Positions 36,965-51,059 of a DNA stretch of 64,000 bases are shown piece by piece. The DNA is from Straminergon stramineum (Eukaryota; Streptophyta; Bryopsida; Hypnales; Calliergonaceae), in assembly GCA_963920665.1 (NCBI GenBank), contig OY987266.1:9987001-10051000 (forward strand), written 5' to 3'. The translations under genes and the position numbers were made by a program. Within the stretch, counting starts at the first letter, position 1. Every line of letters begins with the position of its first letter. A model generated the notes under the pieces. It saw only the letters and a list, made by a program, of their open reading frames with translations. It searched no databases and was not told where the DNA came from.

Positions 36965-39900
36965 CAAGAGTGCTAAAGTTTTTATAAAATTTATATAGTT
37001 GAAGTACTAACTTGTGTTCAGGTATTCACACGTAATTTTGACACCTACCAAAATGTGATATTTTTAAATGTTGCATGATTTGACCTAATCATGTGGCCTA
37101 GATACATTAAAATTGACAATTTAGGCAAACATGTCTTACTTTAATGATTATGAATAGGGTTCATTTCTAGAAATAATTTGTATACCTACATAGATGGCCT
37201 TGAATACAAATGTCAAAATTAACTAGAAACAACATAAAATGTAGCACGAATATATTGATAAATGTATAGAACAAACTTGTAGCCAAGAAAATAGTATAAA
37301 AATTAGAAATAGTCCACTATTAATTAGTTCTATTAAGACTTTTTGATACTTTTCCTTCCAAAGTTCCATTGTTGAATAATAGTTTAGGTGAATGATAGGT
37401 TCATCAAAATACATTTTTTCCTTAAGAATAAAAGAAGTACCATTGTTGTCTTTTACATTGTACTTTATCATACAAATATATGTACTAAAAATTGTAGATT
37501 AGCATTGCAACTATAAAGGATTTATTTCAATTACAATTATGTCTTCCATGTTTGTAGGTATGTTTGAGAACTTGTTTTTACAATACAAATATCTAAATGA
37601 ATAAAGTGGTAAATAAAATATATTTATAGATACACTGTCAAATGATAAATGCTTTTAATAAATTTTGTTAATAATGAAGTTCTCTATTTTAGGCCGTTTC
37701 ACTTTTCAACTTTAGAAAGGAAAAAAGCTCCAACCCTAGTGGACACTTTATGTTCATTTGAAGTACTTGTACTAGTTGGTTTTGAATTTTAGGGTTGTAG
37801 AGAGAAATTTATTCTAAACATGTAGAGGATGCTTTTCATGAAATTTATTACTATGTTGTCACGTAGAGAGGAGAATGCCTTAGGAATACGTAGAGTAATT
37901 AGCTACGACTAGGAATAATTTTCTAGGAAGTTGAGTCGAGTTTTCTAATCTTCAAGTCTTCGAATCTTCAAATTGCTCTTCGTTAGCCTCTCCTGAAATG
38001 GGTTTAAATGGATTTAAAAGTTATGGTAAGTGATAAGAAACCACAATCTTTAGACAAGTAAAACGGAATGGTCAATCCACGAGCGGAGCCGTTCAAAAGA
38101 TTGGCTCCTAAATTTCAAACCCCCAGGGGACCAACAATCGTACCTTACCAATGGGAACAACAAAAATGATGACTTTGTGGGTAATCAATTCCACGTCATT
38201 GTCAGAAATACAAAATTAAATTATTATTGAATACCCACATAACCCGCAACAATGTTTACAATGTACAAATGAAAACAACAAGCCTCCAAAACCAACTACA
38301 AATAACAATAAAAAGACAATGAGCTTTCAAAACTAATTAGGAATAACAAGTTACAAGCCACCACACATGAGTCTTCAATCTTCAAGTCTTCAAGTCTTCA
38401 AATCTTCAAGTCTTCAAGTCTTCAAGTCTTCAAATCTTCAAGTCTTCAAGTCTTCAAATCTTCAAATCTTCAAGTCTTTAAACAAAACACAAATATAAAT
38501 CTAATCAAACTATATTCTACTCAAAATGAGAAGACAACAAATATTCCTTTGCTTCACTATCTATAATTTTTACAATTTTTCTTCAAACCAAGAGATTGAT
38601 AGCTTTTCATAAAGTTAACAAATTCTCTGACTTTCACTAAAATTTTCACTTGCAATTGATTTTTAAAATAAACTCTATAGCCTTATAAAATTTTAGGTTT
38701 TGAACAATAAAGGTAGTAGACCCTTTACTACTTAAACACCTACATTTTTCTCTACAAAACTCCAATTTCTTCAAGTGATGAGTCTTTGAAAACATAAAAA
38801 AAAATTCTATTGCAATAAAATTTCAAAGAAATAAGCAAAAAAAACATACTTTGGTGACCACTTGAATTTCTGCTCTTCTTTGTCAGATGGTAGTAGATCC
38901 TCCTCCACTCACATACTTGTAACTTTTTACTCCCAACTTCAATTCATATAAGAAAAGGATTTTTCAAATGTCAATGAGAAGAGGATCATAACCCCAAATT
39001 TTCATTCTAAAACTCCTTATATACCATAAAATATGTCTGTTTCAATTCTCAATATCTAAAACCTAGTACACACACCAAATTCCCACACATTAGAAGAAGA
39101 GAAAAGAAGCCTATTTACTTTTTTACCCTAAAGTAGGTGGATTCATCCCATGTATACTTTACATCGGCTTCTAAATACCCATTGGCCCAAAGGAAACACC
39201 AAAAAGTAAATTTCTCTTCATCTTTTAAGGCCAAAGAACTTAAAGATCAAAACTAAGAGGTAAAGTACACACTTCTATCCCCTAACTTTCAATTCTTAAC
39301 ATATAAATGAAATACCAAAAACTTGAATTAGCTAAAAATATTTAACCAAAATCAAATGGAGGTAAAAACTAAAGTTGAAGAAGAGTACTATTCCATCTAC
39401 CAAAACTTAAGGATGCCTTTGATTGCGTTTGTGACATAATCTGCACGTTAAGCCTTCGTTAAAGGATTCATTAGCCCTATCAACCAACATTAGTGGCCAG
39501 GATTTTCCTTGACTAGTTTAACCGTACAATAGTATTAATCGACATTCAGGCCATTATAACTTGTTTCAAATGTCACATCTTGGTATCCGGTTCAACAGAT
39601 CCAACTTAAAGTAGAATCACCAAAGCACAAGCATCTCTTTGAAGATTTTTTTGCCAATGCTGCTCTACGCGAGGTTTTTTCAACAAATGAGAAGATTTAG
39701 CTTTGTCTTGCAAATGAATTTGCAATGGTGAAGAAACCACCAGCTAAGATGATTGAATTGACAATTATAATAAGAAAAATTCTATTTCAATCTATAATTG
39801 AGATTTTGGATCTTGTGACTCCATAAAAATCCTCTAATTCGACATTCTAAAATTGAACTTCAAACTCACTCACAGATTCTATAAAACTTAAGAAAATTCC

Positions 39901-40180
39901 CCAAACTGTTGAAACTTGTCTAGGACTTTCATCTTTTAAACAACTCCACAAGCAATTATCATCACCTTGAAGTCACTACATTCATCACCAATAAATTTGT
40001 CCTCAAAATCATAAAATCTATTTAAATACAAAATATATACACATTTTATATAATGTATATATGTTCATTACGACAACGTGTGTAGGGTTTATAGAGAGAG
40101 GATTCTCTAAAGAGTTTAAGGATGTTTGATGTAAATTCTATTACTACATGTTTCAAGCATTGAGCTTTTGTTTTTAAGGA
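36965..40180. other. AT-rich spacer
   Basis: No gene recognised. It contains the octamer array at 38370-38480. The frame at 37223-37471 (minus) shows no recognisable similarity. Confidence 0.4.
38370..38480. repeat. 8-bp tandem repeat (TCTTCAAG/TCTTCAAA)
   Basis: About 13 copies of an octamer, mixing CTTCAAGT and CTTCAAAT. A shorter run of the same unit lies at 37955-37980. Confidence 0.85.
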
Positions 40181-41105
40181 TTGTCTATAATAACTTTCAA
40201 GTTATGGTTTAGAGTTTCATTATTAAAAAAGACAATGAGTTCAATGAGAATAAGTGTTTATTATCCTTCTGATTTTGAAGATGATCTAGAATATGTTCTA
40301 AGAGTGCAAAATGTACTTCATGGAGTTTGTAGAAGTCATGGAGCCACTTCTTCTCCAACCTTTGAAGAGGCTTACTTCCATTTATCAGATTTTGAATCTA
40401 ATTCAAGCTATGATGAAAGCATAGACGAGATGTTTAAAAAGGATAGTAGATAGACCTCAAACCTCATGACTATAGACTTATCATAGTTTATGAGCCTCCC
40501 TAACCTTCATTTGATTATGTTTCAATAGAATCTTTTCTAAAATTTATTCAATTCATATTTGCTAATAATAATTTCATGATTGATTATTTACAAAGAAAGA
40601 GGTTTTCTACTTTTCATGAGATTCGTAAAGTGGATGAAAACTTCCATCCGTTTCTTACAAGCCATGGAGAATCTATGGATCCCAATGATGTTATGCACAC
40701 TCAAGAATGATGAGAAAAACTTCAAAAGAGTTTGAAGTTTATAAAAATTATTAATGGAATTAATCTTTCACCTTCAAGTGACTTGAAACAACGAGAAGTT
40801 TTTCCTATTGAAAACTAATATTTTATAGTGTCAAACTCTCATGTCAATCCTAAGAATAAGCACTTATCATTAAATGTCACTACTTCTTCTATACGAAGTA
40901 AGTGGAGCATTGACCAAAAAATAGAAGATATTTCTCAATTATATATTGAGAATTGTATTAAGTCTTTTCCAAATTGTCAAGAAACACAACTATGAGATGA
41001 AGTTCACAAAACATAGATCATCATAGGGTTACATATTATTGTTGATATAGAGGTGAAAAGAAAAGATCTCGAAAGAGGAGAAAAAAAGAAAATGTTTCTA
41101 TTTCA
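40181..41105 (+). pseudogene. Unidentified decayed coding region
   Basis: I do not recognise the product. A 90-codon frame at 40181-40453 is acidic toward its end. It is followed in other frames by open stretches of about 67 codons (40505-40705) and, with single stops, about 90 codons (40713-40995) with protein-like composition (for example SKWSIDQKIEDISQLYIENC). Together they look like one longer gene broken by stops and frameshifts, plausibly of mobile-element origin. No diagnostic polymerase, integrase or transposase motif is visible. Confidence 0.35.
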
Positions 41106-44100
41106 ACACTAAAAAGAGAGTGAAGATCTAAAAAATGTCATTGAATTTCAAATCAAAGTTATCGTGCTATTGGGTCTGAGCCTAGAATTCGTCACCAAGG
41201 ACTCATTGATTTCTTTTTTTGTATTTTATAATTTTGAGTGTAGTTTTATATAAAAAAAACTCCAAAAAAGAGTGTAAAATCAAAATAGTTGTGTTACACA
41301 CCAATATAGTATGTGGTCTAGATTTAGAATATTGTAGCTAGAATATCCAAAACCTTGACTTATACATAGGTTAGAACCTGACTAATTGTAGTAAATTAGA
41401 GAATTATATAATATTGATACAATTGGCTTAAACTTCACATAAGAGAGACATATATAGTCTAATATTGGTTGAGGGAACCCTAGTGAGGTATTTAGGTTAG
41501 TTCTTAAAGATAAGTTTCAGTTTTTCCAATTCATCGACGAAAGAGCGAACTCTCAATTGTAGGCTTGTAAGAGTAAAAAATACCAAAATATAACCTTGGG
41601 AGAATCTATGGTCAAAAGAGGGTGACTTTGATTTAAAAGCATGCTTCAAACTCAACAACAAAATTGGTTTGCCAAAATTTCTTTTGTTGTAAAAAATTCT
41701 CTGATCTTTGATAATTAAATGCGAGGGGTGGATTTAATTCCCTCTATGACAATGGATAGAGTAAAAATATGAGCCTAAACATGTGTTGCGAGATTCCATG
41801 GGAGGTTTCACCAACAATTTCGAAATTTTTTGATAGTCAAAAGATGCCTTTCCAAATGGTCAAGTACCCAAATCTATGATGGAAAAATTCCTGGAAATCA
41901 CCTAGGTGATTTTTAAATCTCACTAAAAAATAAACTAATTTCTTTTATGTTAATAAGGCATCCTACCAAGTTTTAAGACATTTCGATAGTCAAAAGTACT
42001 TGAATCTACAAGATTCCCTGACAATCGGTTTAACTTAAAGATTACGACGGAATTGATCATTAAAATAGGAGCATATAAAAGCGGAATGAGGTTGAAGATA
42101 CATCTTTTCTTACTCCCCATACCTACTTAAGAACCTAAGTTAATTACTTTTTTTTATAAAAATCAAACTCTCAAAGTTGAATTTTTATCTGATTTTGGGA
42201 TTATGTTGGCACTAGATTTCGTTGACATTTGGAAGTTAGGAAAAGGGGTGGCGGTTTCTTCCAAACAAAAATGGCCTCTAAAGCCAACACCGCAATCTAT
42301 TTGTAATTTAGAATTAATCTTCAAAAATGAAGTTTACAGTGCAAATGAAAATCCTTGAGGATGAAAATCTAAAATGATAGGGTTACCTTAGATGAATGAG
42401 AGGAGGTAAGTACTTGGGAAAGAGTGTAGAAGGGTAAACCTTTTCCTCTCTTACCACCTCCATTTGTTGTATTTGGATTTGTTGGGTCCAACTTATGTTA
42501 AAATTGTGGCATTTTAGCCACAAATCTTGGAACGGTGTTTTGAGGCACTTTTGGTCGTTGTTCTTCTTTCAAAGCATTTGAGGTCTTTGTGGGTCTCTTG
42601 CACCTTGAGTTCTTTGTACTAACTATTCCAAGTCTTTGGAGGCTTGAAAATTCACTTCTATTTTGTTATTGAGAGATTGTGGTTCTGTATATTCTTTGAG
42701 GGGTTCTTGGATCCATTTCTATATTTTATCTTTATCCTTACTCTAGAGCAACCCTCCATATAACCTAAAGATGCCTATTAGGAGGGCTTTCAAATCAAGT
42801 TTGTCGTTGTGCTAACTCTACATTGCTAATCCTTGGTTTTTAAGTGTTTTTTGTTCTTCCATACTAACATAGTAGTCCATAGAGTAAGCCAAGAGTGTGT
42901 GAGGATTGGTGAATCTCATCATCATGTCAAAGCTTTGAACCTTGAAGGTTTGAAAAATCTTAATTATTTGTTAAAAGTAGAAATCATAGTGAAGCTTTGA
43001 ACTCGCCCTCTCTTCAAAGATCAAAAAGTCTTAGTTGTATATTAAAGCCGCTTCATAGGTATACCTTAACCTCTAAAGTTGTTATGAACAAAGTTTAGTT
43101 CGCAAAACGTATTTGAGAATAAACAAAGTTTAGGCCTCAAAAGTAAAAAGTAGAATTTCAGTCAAGGTAGAAGGGCAACTGATGGAAGAATAGAGATCAC
43201 CAGCAACGCTCGTACATAGCAAAATAAACCAATAAAACTTAGATACACGTCCTCCCCTCTTTTTCCCTTTCCCTTAGCATGAAAAAGTAGCCATCGATGG
43301 GAAAGAACAAAAAACCATAAAAAAAGAGAAGATCAACACCGAATAAAGCCCTGTCTAATACCCAACTATACTTTGTTCAACACTTAGCTAATATCCTATC
43401 TAACAACTGAGGCTAAGCAAGCATCGATGTCACAAAGATTTGTGAACGTATTTGGAATAGCACCGGGTCTTTGCTGTAGTAATGCTTGCATATAATTATG
43501 ATATTCCTAAACACCCTAAATATCCATAAATCTACCATCAAAACCCCTTTTTTCCCAAATCTCTATCCTACAATTTTCTCAATGCCCTAAAAATTGTCAT
43601 ACCTAACTTTTATCTATTATAAAACATGGAGAGCAGTTTCAAACATCTTGAAACTTTGTTAAAATTTAGATCAACTACCTAAAAGATCACATAAGAAGTT
43701 TCAACTTTGGTGGACATTTTACTAATACTAACTTTCTAAGCCTTCACTATTTTTATACCCAGTTGTATTTTATGCATAGCTCATATATCTAGAGTCCATT
43801 GAAGCTAAAGTTTTAATACAAGAGAGTAGATAAGATAAAAAAAATACTTTTTTCATTGCCAAAACATAAAATGCCAAAAAGTTACACCCTCTTCAATATG
43901 CTTTCCTTGGTTGTCTTGGAATCCAAACACTTTCACTTCAAACCCTCATAACTTGTTCTCCATAATAGATTTAGATCTAAAACTTGATGTCATTGACTAT
44001 CAATTCTCTAAAAACTCAGATCTAAAATTTTGAATCCATTCAACACTTTTATCAAATGAAACACAAAACTCCCTCAAACCAATGCTTTATTCCAAATAAA

Positions 44101-47100
44101 TCTTCACAATAAAACAACTCTCTATCTTCAAGTCTACTCCTCCACTCCCACAATTAAAAACAAGAAAACAAAACAAAAAAGAAAACAAGAGACGAGCCCT
44201 TGCCTCAAGTAACCTCCACAAATCCCGCTGGCTAATTCTAACTCTAATCCTACTATCCTAGTATCAACTACAAACAAACCGATTATCAACCAACAATTAC
44301 ATGGTCAACAACAACAACAACCTCTTTACTCTAACACCTCCTTACACACAATAGTAACAACACTAATAATGCCCAACATTAACAATATTTTTTAAATTAA
44401 AAAAGATGCCAACTTTAAGTTCTAGATGGCCCACATCATGACATCGAGTAAGGTTTGGAAGAGTGAGGTAATGTTGCATTGTAAATACGAGCATTATGTA
44501 AAAAAATATATTTAAAAGTTTTTTTTTAATGGATTTGATTATAATAATGTACTGTGAAAGATGACTTCAGTTGAAATAATTTCAAAATGATGCCTTCTTT
44601 TTTATATCAAACTATAAAGAAGAGGAATCATTGGAAAGTTTTATGAAGTTGATATAATTTTGTTTGTTTGTTTGTTTGTTTTTTACTTTAGAGTGTAGTA
44701 TATCAAATTAGAAGGTTTCTTCTGAGTCTCAAAATAAAGAACCTCAACCAAAGTTTGAATTTGAATTTTATTTGTCGCTACTATCGTGTCAATCTCTTCT
44801 GCCACTAAGTCTTGCACCGCCATATGAGCGTCCATAAGCAAAAGTTGGGCTTTTTCAACCACCCAAAGAGCCTCGATAAGAGCAATGATGGCACGAAAAC
44901 CTTCAATGTGATGCTCGAGCGTTATTGATTTTATTGTAAGTTGGATGTATTGAACCTAGGAGTCGAGAAATGACATTTGAAGGGTATTTTGAGGGTCTTA
45001 TTATTGACTAATATTATTGTATGGCCAAGCTTGTGGAAGGAAGTCCTGGCCACCAATGAAAGGCTAGTCAATTCTTTAAATAAGGTAGACCATATAGAAT
45101 ATATGGCAACTATCATCAAATGCATCCTTAAATTCTTGAAGATAGAGTAATATTTCAATTGAAACTTTATATTTTACCTCTAATAGACATATGTTAAATC
45201 TTAAGTGTTTTATTTAGTATTTAGAAGTAATGTCAAATTTTTTTATTTTTGTGAGAAGCTCTAGGAGGGAAAATACAAATAGTTTACTTTCAAGTAACTT
45301 TGAGGTAATTTGTCTTCTAGCTAAAGATGTAAAATGAGTTCAATAGTCAAAATAGATGACCAATGGATAATAGGAGAGCCACATGGTCAAGGTATAGGCT
45401 GAAGTCTAGTTGATTTGTATAGTTGAGGTAAAAGATAAGGTGAACAAAAAAAGAGGCACCATTCATTGTCTCTCTTGTTGTATTTGTAAATCCCAAATGT
45501 TTAAGGAACCATAGTGTGTTGTATTTTGCGAATTTTGAATTTTGAATTAGAGGAGTTAGGTATCATAGTCGTGTATTTCTAAAATGATTTCACTTACTTG
45601 AATTAGAGTTGACATTCAAAGTTGTAATAGTTTGAGTAGAAGAAAATCTACTACCTTTCATATATAAGGGCAGAGATTTTGATTGACTATAGAAGATGGA
45701 CAAGTTTTTTATTTGTAATGAAAATTGAAGAGAGTAAAGATGATTTTGTTAGCTTTCCATGAAGCTATCATTCATTCTATTTGGGGTTTATATAAGTGAG
45801 TTGTGAGTGTCGAAGTAAACGAGAGTTTGCTACCTTCAATTTTAAGGGCCGAATCTTTGAGCAGCCATAGAAGTTGAAAAAAATATTAGAATGATTTGAA
45901 ATTTAGAGGATGGGTGAGGAATTATGTTAACTTTTCAAAAAGTTATCTTTCATTACATCAAATCAAAGTTCAACCAAGGAATTGAAGTTTAGAAGAAACT
46001 TTGAAGACTTGTGTGATGTGGTTTATGGCTTTTAATATCTTTGTAAACTTTGTTGTTACAAGTGGCATAAGTCAAACCATTGCTTGGCCTCATTTTGTAT
46101 TGTGGTGACAAAGTAGAGTTGATGGACCACATAATCAAAACTTGCTTTGTTCTCACAGCAAAGCATGTTTGTTGATCACCGAAAATTTGAAATTTAGAAG
46201 CAAATCTTTTGGACTGTTTAGCTTGTGGTTGAATTGTCTCATTTTACCCATCCAAAGCGTATGGTTTTTATTATATACCTTGATCTTTAAACTTGTTTAG
46301 AGCCCATTTCAAAATAGACCAACAAAAAACAGTTCCACAATAGTTTAGAAGATTCAACGAACAAGATTTAAGATTTTACAAAAATACGTCTATTTATGTT
46401 TTTCAATCATTTTTAGTTGTAATCAAGATCCCTATGATTTCTCGAGGCAAACCTCTTTCTATTCACTAGATATAAAGGGAAGGGACCAACGAGTATCAGA
46501 TAAGGGTTAGAGAGGACATTAGGTTGGAGAGATGAATAGACATCGGAGAAGGGGTTGGGTCGTCCAACCAAGAAGTTGAGTGGGATTCGTAATTATAGGG
46601 ACCAAAATGATTCGTAATCACAGGAGTTGAAGGAAAATTCTCTATTACCAAAGAGAAGAAGGGAGAGGAAACCTAAAGGCCTGGGGTGAAAAAACCAAGA
46701 GAAAAAAGGAATATACACCAAGACTTGACCATAGTCCTAAGACGAAGTGCGAAGTAGGGAAGCCAACTTTCCATCTCTATCAATACCAACAAGCAGAAAG
46801 GAGGAACAACACCTACCATGTGAAGACTAACACCATTGTAAGGGAAACGAAGAGTTGAGAGAGGAAAAGAAACTATTTGAGGTTAGGTAATTCAAATAGA
46901 TGAGATAGAAGGGAAATCCCCCTACCTAGTTTGGTACATTAGATGAAGCCTTGGTGATTATCACGAGATTAAACGTAGGACGTAAGAGGTAGTTCAACAC
47001 TCTAAGACACAATGACGCATCTTTAATTAATCTTGTAAGTAGAAACAAGGGTAGTTGGGCCACCGTTAGAATATAAGAGGAATAGGGACGAAAGAAAGGG

Positions 47101-48399
47101 AGGAGAGAAGAAAAATAGAAGAGGGCCAAAGAGAAAAACCAACCATTGTATTAATTCACTACATTATTAAAACGGCAGTTCATTGCATCGTATCAAAGAA
47201 GTTCATGGCAGAGAATGGAGAACTCCCAAGAGGCATGGTCAATGACTTTAACTCCGAGATATGAATCAATTCCATCCTTATCCTTTCTAATTCACCGAAT
47301 CAGTAGCTACTAACTTTGGCCAAGGCCTATCTCTAAGTCGGACCCCTAAAGCTAGAGGTCAAGTCATATTTTAAATTAGTACCCTGGAGAAGAAGTTTGT
47401 AGCTTTCCAAAAACCTAAGGCACGTCCAAATTGGAATAAAAACAAGAAAGCTATCACCAAATGAAGGTTAGGACTTTAATTGGATGAAAAATATTTAAAC
47501 ATAAAATTTCGAGACAAATTGAGGGAAGTAGGGAGAAGTTATGAATTAGAGTCCAAAGACAAAAGAAAAAGTCAATTCCGAATTGTAGATTAGAAGGACT
47601 TAGTAGATGAAGTTTTCATCACCGACTAACGGTCAAACTTCATCCATCAAGAACTCTTAGTAGGAATGTTGGATTATCCAGTATCTTACTAATATGGAAA
47701 GCTAAAATTAGGGTCTATAAGGAAGAAATATAAAATAATACACAGGTGAAAGTTAATCTGAACCTGAACACTAAAAAAAATCAATAAAAAATTTAGAAGG
47801 TTGGTGATCAAGAAATTTGGAGACAGAAGCCTGTAGAAGACGTCAAGCAGAGCTTGTAGGACCCCTTGAAGTAAGAAAAAATCCAAAAATCCTAGAAGAT
47901 AAAGAAAGATGAAGTTTAGCATAGGTTTGGATGGAAAACTCATAGAAGTTTTCAATTAGGACCAAACTTCCAAATTAGGTAGAGAAAAGTCCCCTAAACA
48001 ACCCCAAGAAATTTCAAGTCATTCTGAGTTAGGTAACTAGACTTAAATCATGGATGAAGCTTGATGAACCGAGTAGCAGTCAAACTTCATCCGCCTATAA
48101 CTTTGGCTATTAGAGTCGGATAGGGTCGAATTTTATGTTTTTAGAAAGGGCACGGAATTTTCTAGAATTTTTTGAAGTTAGTTCTTCCCCAACATGAGTG
48201 ACACCAAAAAACACAACGGCCTCATCCATTCGGCCAAACATTGACATTGGATGTAGATTGAGTGATTCTTGCACATTTGAGCACATTTAGGCATTTAGAA
48301 AAGATCCATTTCTTTGAAGGCACAATGGAATGCCCTTAGACACTAAAAAGTAGGATTCATTTAGTCAAACCCCAAAACTTGGTTGTATTCAAGATTTAA
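41106..48399. other. AT-rich spacer, no gene recognised
   Basis: Long AT-rich tract. The minus strand at 44927-44683 holds about 80 open codons of helical, protein-like composition without a start. The 46.5-48.1 kb part is purine-rich, with loosely repeated segments (CAAACTTCATCC near 47634 and 48090), and may be an eroded retroelement. A TTTG microsatellite lies near 44660-44680. Confidence 0.35.
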
Positions 48400-50511
48400 T
48401 AAGGGTGAATAAGTTGGTGCTCATATTTGAGAAGAGTGAATGCTCCAAAGAGTCTAACATCTCCACAGAAGCAATTGTATTTGTGCATACGAAACATAGT
48501 AGACATCAACCAGGTACAAAAGTGGACAAAATGTTTCTACCTTTACATCCATTGGTTATTTTTTGTAGTGAAGACTTTGAAGCATATAATTTCTACATCT
48601 ACCATTGCTTTAGCATCTATCTGAGAAGGAACTAAGATACAAGCTATAGTTGAAGATTTTGAGTGTGCAACTTATCAATTTTTTCTTATTCCTAAGAAAG
48701 TTGAACAACTTTTGCACTTCATGAGATTAAATGGTACTTATTTTTATCATTCTTTATTTTAATTTCATACTTTTAGATATATTTATTTTTTGAAATTTGA
48801 CTATCTTTTTATTTATTTATTTATAGATGCATTGCAAATAGATGATTAGAATGTTGCCAATGTAGAAGTCTTGAGGCTTCAAAATCAAGGAAAGGTGATT
48901 TTCTACCAAGAATATTGTCCAACACATGAAGATCTAAGGCAAAGACCATTTATTGTTTTTATATTTCATAACTTCATGAGAGTAATGCAAAACAATTTTC
49001 AAGGGAGCATTCATGGGCATTTGATTTAACTTCCAAAACAAATCAATATGACTTACCTCTATATGCCACGGTTGTTCCAAACCAAGATGGGAAGGCAATG
49101 CCTATTTTCTACATGTTATGTACTAAAGATAAAAATGCGGATCACGAAGGAATAACAATACAACTTGCATTGACACATGTCTTTTCAAACATTGGAGACA
49201 TAAAACCATTAGCAATTATTATTAATAAATGCAAGACATCATTGAATGTTATCAACTATGTGGTAAACAATAATAGACATTGTTGGAAACATAAGAGACT
49301 TGGAGAAGAACAAATTAAGGGACGAGTTTTAATATGTTGGTTTCATGTTATGAAGGCATTGAGTAAGAATCTTTTGACTCATATGCCAATATTGGAGAAA
49401 AATAAGATTTGGCAAAGTCTACACGTATTGTTGAATTGCCCCTAGGAAGATCATTTTAAAGAGAATTTGAGAAAATTCTATACAGACTTTGAGCACATTC
49501 TTGGGATAGAAGAATTCATAAGATGTGGGTGGGTAGATTGTGAAGTGCCTTGGAGGACAGTGTGGCCGAAATTTGGAATTTTTTTTTCATATGGTGGTAT
49601 GGACACTACTAATCATGTAGAAAGACATTGGGAATGGATAAAGTACACTCTTCTTCACGGCAAAGTGAACCAATCGATTTGAGATTTGATTATTGCCATA
49701 ATTTGAAGTACTATGGATGGAAGTCATGTTGGAGGTCCAACTTTAGTAGACCACTTCAAACAAGTGTAAGCTATAAGTAAATGTTTCTAATTTAATTATT
49801 TGTTTTGACATGTAATGGAATTTTATTATTGTGTCTCACCAAGATTTTATTTTTGCAAGTTGTAGGTGATTCAAGGAAGTTCTCAAAAAGAACAAATGAC
49901 AAACTTCATCAACATCGTATAGCAAGTGCTAAGGGACTATTCCAAAAGTATGAAAGTGATCTACAAAATGTATTTGAAGTACTTCATATACTACAAAGGA
50001 TATTTTGTATTGCAAGTGAGACTTTTGTACATACTACTTACATTGTTTCCCTCAATATTGATTTTTGTAATTGCCCTTCTCTCATATCAACTTGTAAGCA
50101 TATACTTGTAGTTTAGTTGATAGTAAAAAAATATTAGCAATCCTTAATGACGAAGAAGCCCTATATTCAAGTACAACAGTGGAATGTACTATTCTTTCTA
50201 TATTTGAAGAAGTCCACAACAAAGACTTTGTTATGGATACTACACCACACAATGGTGAAAAAGAGGAGTTTTTGCAAGTCATATGTGAAATGGTGAATGT
50301 ATTTCTACAATGAAGTCAACTGTTGGAGAATATAGGAATGATAAAATGAAGTGTAAGATGGATATCATGAAGAAATGCATGAATTCAATCATGGAGCCTT
50401 TTATGTTTGCAAGGCATCTTACTATTACACTTCCATCAAAAGGGTCTATATTATCCATTCAAGAGAATGTACAACGTACAAGAATGGGACAAGGTAGAAT
50501 ATCAAAATAGA
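48400..50511 (+). pseudogene. FAR1/MULE-type transposase relic
   Basis: The relic matches Mutator-like/FAR1-family transposases in order. An upstream segment has HTKHSRHQPGTKVDKMFLPLH (about 48480-48550). A likely intron ends TTTATAG at 48825. The DDE core has WAFDLTSKTNQYDLPLYATV (about 49015), PNQDGKAMPIFYML, the second catalytic position in IIINKC, and CWFHVMKAL. NHVERHWEWIKYTLL follows at about 49610, and a SWIM-type zinc finger, CNCPSLISTCKH, at about 50070-50105. Frameshifts and stops break it. The second Asp is Asn (AAT at 49224-49226), so it is inactive. Confidence 0.8.
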
Positions 50512-51059
50512 AGGCTACAATGGAAGAAGATGCGAGTTCACTTTCAAAGGAAATCTGATCCACATTGACACCTTCACTTCACAAACTAGTGTCTACTTCA
50601 AAGTTCTTGTAAATTATTTTCTCAAGAATTCCAAAGTTACTTTGTGGTGCATGCTTCACAAAAACTTCGATAGAAAAAGGAGATATAATAGTATCTTACT
50701 ATAATTGTGATAGACAATTGAAATGTATTTGAAGCAATATGACATAGTTGGTAAAAGCCAATGTAATCTATGTTTTGGTATTAGAATATAAGTTGCCCAA
50801 TATATTGAATACAAACTTGTGTTATTTGATACAAGCTAGAGTAATTAATTCTTAAGACAATTATGTAAGTCTAAACACCATATGTAAATGATGCAAGTAT
50901 ATATATAAGACTCTAAATAAATTCTAAACATTAAAGGCAAAATGGCAATGCATGAAATAAATATATACTAATACAAATATATGTTTATGAGCATGAACAT
51001 TCTACTTCTTGCCCTTACTTTTGCATTTGTCTTGGGATTTGGGCTTAGGATTTGGCCTA

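Noticed and set aside
38370..38480. CRISPR-like array
   Set aside because: The unit is 8 bp with no spacers, so it is a microsatellite-type repeat in a plant nuclear genome.
40181..41250. Possible endogenous viral or retroelement origin of the relic
   Set aside because: No reverse transcriptase, protease, movement or integrase motif is visible, so no origin is claimed.
46480..48100. Possible LTR-retroelement remnant
   Set aside because: It is purine-rich with weakly repeated phrases, but no paired LTRs, primer-binding site, polypurine tract or pol motif could be confirmed.
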